Shown here piece after piece: positions 59,207 to 64,000 of a stretch of 64,000 nt of DNA; the stretch's first letter is position 1, and every line of letters begins with the position of its first letter. The stretch comes from Clostridia bacterium (GTDB lineage: Bacteria > Bacillota > Clostridia > CAKSNL01 > HGM11501). Below the pieces are notes generated by a model, which saw only the letters and a program-made list of their open reading frames with translations, made no database searches and was not told the DNA's origin. The stretch spans positions 62,001 to 126,000 of the forward strand of contig JAFQQJ010000019.1 of the NCBI GenBank assembly GCA_017411325.1, written 5' to 3'. The translations under genes were made by a program, and so were the position numbers.

Positions 59207-60403
59207 TTAACACTTGTCTCCAAGGCTTTTTGCCGCATTAATCAGTGCATCCTTCCCGTTTTCACATTTTTCCTCTATCACAAGATTCAAAAGCGCATCC
59301 AGTATTTCGCCCGTTTTTCTTCCCGAAATACCAAGGGATAAAAGGTCACTTCCCGAAACGGCAAGCTCTTTTATCTTTGTGCAGGAACTTGATGTTTTTT
59401 CCAAAAGCTCAAGAGAAGCTTTTGCTTCATTCTCTGTCATTAAACCTAAAGCCTCTTTAAAGCTTATAAGCCTTGATACATCCTCAAAATTTCTTGTTTT
59501 GAGGAAATATCTCATTTTAACAATGTCAGAAAAATCCGCGTTTTTATCTTCCATAAGCCTTATGACCGTATCCTTTAACAGTCTGTCGGTTTTCAGGGAG
59601 TTAAGCACAGCCCTTGCATCGTCTGTGATAAGTCCGTCAAAAAGTATCGCAAAGGAAATGGCGGTATCACAGCCTTTTATTCTCTTTACGTTGTCAATAT
59701 ATTTCTCTTCCGCAACATTTTCCAGATGAGGCATTATAAAAAGAAATACATCCTTGAATTCAGCTAAAATGCAAGGGGCATCTGTCCCTGCAAGAAGCTT
59801 CTTAAGCTCCGTAAAAATTCTTTCCCTTGCTATGTTTGAAAGAAGAGGAAAAAGCTTTGATATCCCTTTTTTTGTTTCCTCTTCAATGGAAAAACCAAGG
59901 ACAGATGAAAACCTTAATGCCCGCATTATACGGAGGGCATCCTCGGTAAATCTCTTTTCCGCATCTCCGACACAGCGGATTATGCCATTTTCAATGTCCG
60001 CCTTTCCCGAAAAGGGATCTGTTATATTGAAGCTTTCGTCCATCGCCATGGCGTTTACCGTAAAGTCACGGCGGGACAGATCTTCTTCAATTTTCTTTGT
60101 AAAATAAACTTCTTCGGGATGGCGGGAATCCTTATATTCCCCGTCAATGCGGTAGGTGGTTATTTCTATCGCCTCACCCTTTATTATGGGTGCCACCGTT
60201 CCGTGCTTCATCCCCGAAAGCACACATTTTTTATCGGGAAAGCAATTTATTATCTCTTCGGGAAGGGCATTTGTGGTAATGTCAAAATCGGACGGAGTTT
60301 TTCCCATAATCATATCGCGGACGCAGCCGCCCACAAGGTATGCTTCATACCCCTTTTTCGTAAGGGCTGACAGAGCATATAATATATTTCCCGGTATTAC
60401 CAT
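59207..60403 (-). CDS. cca: CCA tRNA nucleotidyltransferase
   Basis: The enzyme adds or repairs the 3' CCA of tRNAs. The 398-residue class II nucleotidyltransferase has YLVGGCVRDMIMGKTPSDFDITTNA (catalytic Asp pair, about residues 20-44), EEDLSRRDFTVNAMAMD and the RRFTEDALRIMRALRFSS nucleotide template region, then a helical C-terminal half. No HD domain is visible. It has its own promoter. Confidence 0.95.
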   Translation of the reverse strand: MVIPGNILYALSALTKKGYEAYLVGGCVRDMIMGKTPSDFDITTNALPEEIINCFPDKKCVLSGMKHGTVAPIIKGEAIEITTYRIDGEYKDSRHPEEVYFTKKIEEDLSRRDFTVNAMAMDESFNITDPFSGKADIENGIIRCVGDAEKRFTEDALRIMRALRFSSVLGFSIEEETKKGISKLFPLLSNIARERIFTELKKLLAGTDAPCILAEFKDVFLFIMPHLENVAEEKYIDNVKRIKGCDTAISFAILFDGLITDDARAVLNSLKTDRLLKDTVIRLMEDKNADFSDIVKMRYFLKTRNFEDVSRLISFKEALGLMTENEAKASLELLEKTSSSCTKIKELAVSGSDLLSLGISGRKTGEILDALLNLVIEEKCENGKDALINAAKSLGDKC

Positions 60404-60424
60404 AAATCCACCTCCCTTAAAGTT

Positions 60425-60453
60425 ATCATATATATTTTATCACACATTTTCAA
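60425..60453 (-). promoter_or_regulatory. promoter of cca
   Basis: Minus-strand -35 TTGAAA (60448-60453), 17 bases, -10 TATGAT (60425-60430); the -35 abuts the end of the AraC gene. Confidence 0.55.
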
Positions 60454-61260
60454 TTAATTAAAGCTTTTTCTGTAATTAAAAGGCGATACTCCCTTATATT
60501 TTTTGAAAATCCTTGAAAAATAGTTCTGGTCGGTAAAGCCCGTTTCCTCCCCCACCTTCTGCATGGGAAGGTCGGTATTTTCAAGAAGCTCCGATGCCCT
60601 CTTTATCCTCATTTCAAGTATGTAATTTTTAGGGCTTTTTCCTGTGCATCTTTTAAAAAGATGAGTAAATCGGCTCACGCTTAAGCTACACATATCGGCA
60701 TAAAACGAAATATCAACTTCCATCCCGAAATCCGCCGTCATACGCTTTAGCACCTTTTCAATTCTTTCATCCGCTATATAATGTGAATCCCACACGTTCC
60801 TTCTTGCAAAAAGTGCAAGAATTGTGTAAAGATAGCCTGCGCAAAGCTCTACTGAATATGGCCTTTTAAGATAATATTCTTCTATCATTTTCTTAAAAAG
60901 CGATTCCGCGTGGGGGATTTCCCCGATATAAATAACCCTTTTTGAAAGCTTAAACCCCGAAAGAAGCTTTTCGCACTCCGTGCCCGAAAAATGCACATAA
61001 TAGGAGGTTGTTTTTATCCCGGCTTTAACATAGTAATTCTGCACCTCAAAGGGGCGGTATATGACAATGTTTCCTTTGGTCACTTCCTGCTCGATTCCGT
61101 TTTCTTTTATAAAAAGTGAGCCTTCGGTGATAAAAAGAATGTGATAGTCAACTCTTCCCTTTTCCCTGAACGAGCCTATATCCCTTCCCGAAAGATGCTG
61201 ACAGTCACAGCTGTTTACACATAAAGGCTCAGCCGATTTATATTCGCTTGAACGTACCAT
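60454..61260 (-). CDS. AraC-family regulator of the amino-sugar operon
   Basis: The 268-residue protein has an N-terminal cupin sensing domain (about residues 10-135: HILFITEGSLFIKENGIEQEV, VIYRPFEVQNYYV) and two C-terminal helix-turn-helix motifs (about 165-268), ending EETGFTDQNYFSRIFKKYKGVSPFNYRK. It is divergent from nagB-nagA-GH20 and probably activates it. It shares layout but not close sequence with the other AraC gene in the window. Confidence 0.9.
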   Translation of the reverse strand: MVRSSEYKSAEPLCVNSCDCQHLSGRDIGSFREKGRVDYHILFITEGSLFIKENGIEQEVTKGNIVIYRPFEVQNYYVKAGIKTTSYYVHFSGTECEKLLSGFKLSKRVIYIGEIPHAESLFKKMIEEYYLKRPYSVELCAGYLYTILALFARRNVWDSHYIADERIEKVLKRMTADFGMEVDISFYADMCSLSVSRFTHLFKRCTGKSPKNYILEMRIKRASELLENTDLPMQKVGEETGFTDQNYFSRIFKKYKGVSPFNYRKSFN

Positions 61261-61280
61261 AAAACCGCCTCCTTAAAGAA

Positions 61281-61309
61281 ATTATACCAACCATCTTTCT
61301 TTATGTCAA
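61281..61309 (-). promoter_or_regulatory. consensus promoter of the AraC regulator
   Basis: Minus-strand perfect -35 TTGACA (61304-61309), 17 bases, perfect -10 TATAAT (61281-61286). The divergent nagB side has only a TAAAAT -10 (61369-61374) and no good -35, as expected of an activated promoter. Confidence 0.8.
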
Positions 61310-61394
61310 CAGCAGTTTTGTGCTAATTTTGAGCAAGGCTGTCTATATACATATTTTTATAAATCTGTTAAAATAAAATAAGGAGGTGTCAAAT

Positions 61395-62246
61395 ATGACA
61401 GATTATAATAAAATGCCCGCCGAAAAGCTTGGCGAAGGAAGCACAATTAAACTTGAGCGCTGCGAAACAGAGGTTGACCTTTACTGGCGTGTTGCCATGG
61501 ATGTCCTTTCCGTTATAGAGGAAAACAACAAAAAGGGAGAGCCCACAATAATGGTTGTTCCCTACGGTCCCTTAGGCCCCTATGCGAGAATAATTTACCT
61601 TGTAAACAAATACCGCATAAGCCTTAAAAACTGCACGTTCATAAATATGGACGAGTATCTTGATGATAACGACGAATATTTAGATAAGGCAGACCCCTTA
61701 TCCTTCCGTGGCGGAATGGACAGAATTTTCTATTCACAGATTAACGAGGAGCTTAACGTTCTTCCCGAAAATAGATATTTCCCCGATCCCAAAAATCCCG
61801 GCAAGGTTATGGAGCTTATAGAAAAAGCAGGCAAGCTTGACCTTGTTTTCGGCGGTGTGGGAATAAACGGACACTATGCATTTAACGAGCCTCCCGAAGC
61901 AGACGAGGTTGTAACGGCAGATGAATTTTTAAACCGCCCCACAAGAATCCTTAACGTATCAAGAGAAACAAGAACAATCAACGCATATATGAATGCAGGC
62001 GGAAACTTTGATGCAATTCCCCAAAAGTGCATAACCGTTGGTATGAAGGAAATGTTTATGGCGAAAAAGGTTATTATGTGTATGCCTCGTGACTGGCTGG
62101 CAGGCGCTCTTCGTAAGGTTATTCACGGCGAGGTTACTCCATATGTTCCCTGTTCACTTTTCCGCCTTCATAAGGATGCTACCGTTTATGCCTGCCCCGA
62201 TGCATTAAAAACTCCCCTTCCCGAAATAAGAATTTATAACAAGTGA
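61395..62246 (+). CDS. nagB: glucosamine-6-phosphate deaminase
   Basis: NagB turns glucosamine-6-phosphate into fructose-6-phosphate and ammonia. The 283-residue protein has FINMDEYL with the catalytic Asp region (about residues 81-88), the family GGVGINGHYAFNEPPE (catalytic Asp replaced by Asn in a common variant; His and Glu kept) and TVGMKEMFMAKKVIMC. ATG 61395, eight bases after AAGGAGG, is the start; GTG 61386 is too close. First gene of nagB-nagA-GH20. Confidence 0.92.
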   Translation: MTDYNKMPAEKLGEGSTIKLERCETEVDLYWRVAMDVLSVIEENNKKGEPTIMVVPYGPLGPYARIIYLVNKYRISLKNCTFINMDEYLDDNDEYLDKADPLSFRGGMDRIFYSQINEELNVLPENRYFPDPKNPGKVMELIEKAGKLDLVFGGVGINGHYAFNEPPEADEVVTADEFLNRPTRILNVSRETRTINAYMNAGGNFDAIPQKCITVGMKEMFMAKKVIMCMPRDWLAGALRKVIHGEVTPYVPCSLFRLHKDATVYACPDALKTPLPEIRIYNK

Positions 62247-62247
62247 T

Positions 62248-63417
62248 ATGAAGACGTTTATTAAAAACGGAACCGTTTTCAAAGAGGACGGCATTTCTGA
62301 CGGCATACTCGTTATCGAGGACGGAAAAATTATCGATACGGACTACCTTGGTGCAATCCCCGAAGGCTCAAAGATTATTGATGCAAAGGGCAATTACGTT
62401 ATGCCCGGCTTTGTCGAAATCCACGCCCACGGCGGTGGCGGTGCCGACTTTATGGATAAAACGGCTGATGCCTTTGAAACTGTGGCAAAAACCCACAGAA
62501 AGCACGGCACCACAACGATTTTACCCACAACTGTTGCCGCAAGCTATGAATCTTTATTAAAGGTTTTTGAAACCTACCGCAAAGTTTCTGCATCAAAAAC
62601 CATAAACTACGGCGGACTTCACCTGGAAGGCCCCTTTATCTCTATGGAAATGAAGGGCGCGCAAAATCCCGCCTTTATAAGAAACCCCGAAAAGGCAGAG
62701 GTTGATGCTTTGATAGAAGCAGGCGGTGATGTCATTAAAAAATGCACCGTCGCACCGGAAATTCCCGGAATTGATTATCTTGCAAAGAAGTTTACCGATA
62801 ACGGAATTTGCCTTTCTTCGGGTCATTCCAACGGCACATTTACCGATATTGAAAAGGGATTTTCTCTCGGCATACGCCACATCACCCATATGTATTCAAA
62901 TACGCCGACGGTGAGAAAAATTAATCAGACGGTTTATGCAGGAATTGTTGAAGCGGCGTATTACCTGGATGATATGCGAATCGAATTTATAGGTGACGGC
63001 TGTCATTTCCCGAAGGAAGCCCTTAAAATGGCAGTAAAAATAAAGGGTGTTGACAAAATCAACTTAACCTCGGATGCAATGAGGGCGGCAGGAACTAATG
63101 TTTCCGAAAGTTTCCTTGGCGAATGTCTTCCCGAAAACCGTGTTATTATTGAAGACGGTGTTGCAAAGCTCCCCGACAGAAGCTTTTTTGCAGGAAGCAT
63201 TGCAACAAGCGACAGAATGCTTCGCTGGGTGCATTTTGATGCGGGACTCTCACTTTCCGATGCACTCAGGCTTTTAACCTTATCTCCTTCAAAGGCAGTA
63301 GGTATTGATAAGGAAAAAGGAAGCATAAAAAAGGGCAAAGATGCGGATATAATCATCTTAAATAAAGACCTTTTTGTTGAAGAAACCTATCTGTCCCGTG
63401 ACTTTATGGAGGCTTAA
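62248..63417 (+). CDS. nagA: N-acetylglucosamine-6-phosphate deacetylase
   Basis: NagA removes the acetyl group from GlcNAc-6-phosphate, feeding NagB. The 389-residue amidohydrolase has EIHAHGGGGADFMD (metal site, about residues 58-71), LHLEGPFISMEMKGAQNP, SSGHSNGTF, HMYSNTPTVRK and the catalytic Asp in INLTSDAMRAAG. It starts one base after the nagB stop. Confidence 0.95.
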   Translation: MKTFIKNGTVFKEDGISDGILVIEDGKIIDTDYLGAIPEGSKIIDAKGNYVMPGFVEIHAHGGGGADFMDKTADAFETVAKTHRKHGTTTILPTTVAASYESLLKVFETYRKVSASKTINYGGLHLEGPFISMEMKGAQNPAFIRNPEKAEVDALIEAGGDVIKKCTVAPEIPGIDYLAKKFTDNGICLSSGHSNGTFTDIEKGFSLGIRHITHMYSNTPTVRKINQTVYAGIVEAAYYLDDMRIEFIGDGCHFPKEALKMAVKIKGVDKINLTSDAMRAAGTNVSESFLGECLPENRVIIEDGVAKLPDRSFFAGSIATSDRMLRWVHFDAGLSLSDALRLLTLSPSKAVGIDKEKGSIKKGKDADIIILNKDLFVEETYLSRDFMEA

Positions 63418-63418
63418 A

Positions 63419-64000
63419 ATGATTACTTTTAAGAACTTATTCCCCGAATTGAAAGAAGGCGTGGAGGAATATATAAACTTCCACAAAATTGAAGACCTTT
63501 CCCTTTCCGTGGAAATCTGCGAAAGCAAGGACAACACCCTGAAAATTGAAAAAAGCGGTGATGCCGTAAAGCTTAATCTTCCCAGTCCTTTCACCCTTTT
63601 CCGCGCTCTTACCATAATAAGATGTCATCTTGATGAGGATGTTTTTACCTACTCTGAAAAGCTTATATTTGATATGGGCTGTCCTATGTTTGACGGCTCT
63701 CAGGCAAGCTCCTTAATGAATATGGAGACACTTAAAAAAATGACGGTTATTTTAGCCTCCATGGGCTTTAATTCCATGATGCTTTATATGGAGGACTGTT
63801 ATGAAATCGAGGGCGAGCAATACTTTGGCAATATGCGACCGAGGTATAAAAAAGCAGAACTGAAGGAAATCGACCGCTATGCCGCATCCTTCGGAATTGA
63901 GGTTATTCCCTGCATACAGACTCTTGCCCATATGACGGAAGCTCTCAAGAGAAAGCCATATAAGATACTTGCCGACAGAGACAACATAATGTCCCCGGCA
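63419..64000 (+). CDS. GH20 hexosaminidase-family protein, partial
   Basis: The gene starts one base after nagA and runs off the right edge after 194 codons. After a variable N-terminal domain (about 1-85) comes the GH20 barrel start: LIFDMGCPMFDGSQ, ILASMGFNSMMLYMEDCYEIEGEQYFGNMRPRYKKAELKEID and IEVIPCIQTLAHM. The catalytic Asp-Glu pair lies beyond the window. It has no signal peptide. In this operon it should release GlcNAc from imported oligosaccharides. Confidence 0.85.
   Translation, partial: MITFKNLFPELKEGVEEYINFHKIEDLSLSVEICESKDNTLKIEKSGDAVKLNLPSPFTLFRALTIIRCHLDEDVFTYSEKLIFDMGCPMFDGSQASSLMNMETLKKMTVILASMGFNSMMLYMEDCYEIEGEQYFGNMRPRYKKAELKEIDRYAASFGIEVIPCIQTLAHMTEALKRKPYKILADRDNIMSPA

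Overview
The window looks like chromosome from a spore-forming, low-to-mid GC member of the Clostridia (Bacillota), most likely an uncultured gut anaerobe. The spoIIA operon (spoIIAA-spoIIAB-sigF), an uninterrupted sigK, spoIIP and a GerMN lipoprotein show sporulation capacity. Type III glutamine synthetase, a flavoprotein-rubredoxin fusion, NrdR and radical SAM / Fe-S enzymes fit an anaerobe. GH20, GH37 and GH38 glycosidases plus nagA/nagB suggest growth on host or microbial glycans. Genes lie in short operons, with consensus TTGACA-17-TATAAT promoters and clean hairpin terminators. I found no prophage, CRISPR array, rRNA or tRNA.

Left part (1-16 kb), mostly minus strand: a sugar catabolic group (GH20 cut by the left edge, GH37 trehalase-like, TIM-barrel isomerase, Gfo/Idh oxidoreductase), a YitT membrane protein, an AEC carrier that seems to start with ACG, the acpP-rnc-radical SAM operon, sigK, and an OmpR-type two-component system followed by a GerMN lipoprotein and a glycerophosphodiesterase. 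A G5/3D cell-wall protein lies next, divergent from spoIIP.

Middle part (16-42 kb): an S24-like repressor facing a small HTH gene, a secreted two-repeat protein, argF with an ArgR-like operator, a small alarmone synthetase, an AT-rich HAD gene beside a REP-associated transposase that carries a perfect 25-bp inverted repeat inside its own coding sequence, rplM-rpsI, mtaB, a DivIVA-like protein, Ppx/GppA, a QueG-like protein, and an AraC-regulated operon of creatinase-like, sensory-rhodopsin-transducer-like and creatininase-like proteins. That operon is the best candidate for an undescribed system. It is followed by ireB, an acyl-CoA ligase with an acyltransferase lacking the usual histidine, an RlmI-like methyltransferase, SLH proteins and an orphan tyrosine-kinase pair.

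Right part (42-64 kb): a tight tsaE-tsaB-rpiB-nrdR-glnN operon, spoIIA with a good sigma-H promoter and near-consensus 0A box, a GH38 mannosidase whose promoter shares a 26-bp palindrome with a divergent zinc-ribbon gene, uraA-pyrR behind a PyrR-type attenuator, a VTC-domain protein cotranscribed with a very acidic SLH repeat protein, CarD, cca, and an AraC-nagB-nagA-GH20 amino-sugar cluster cut by the right edge.
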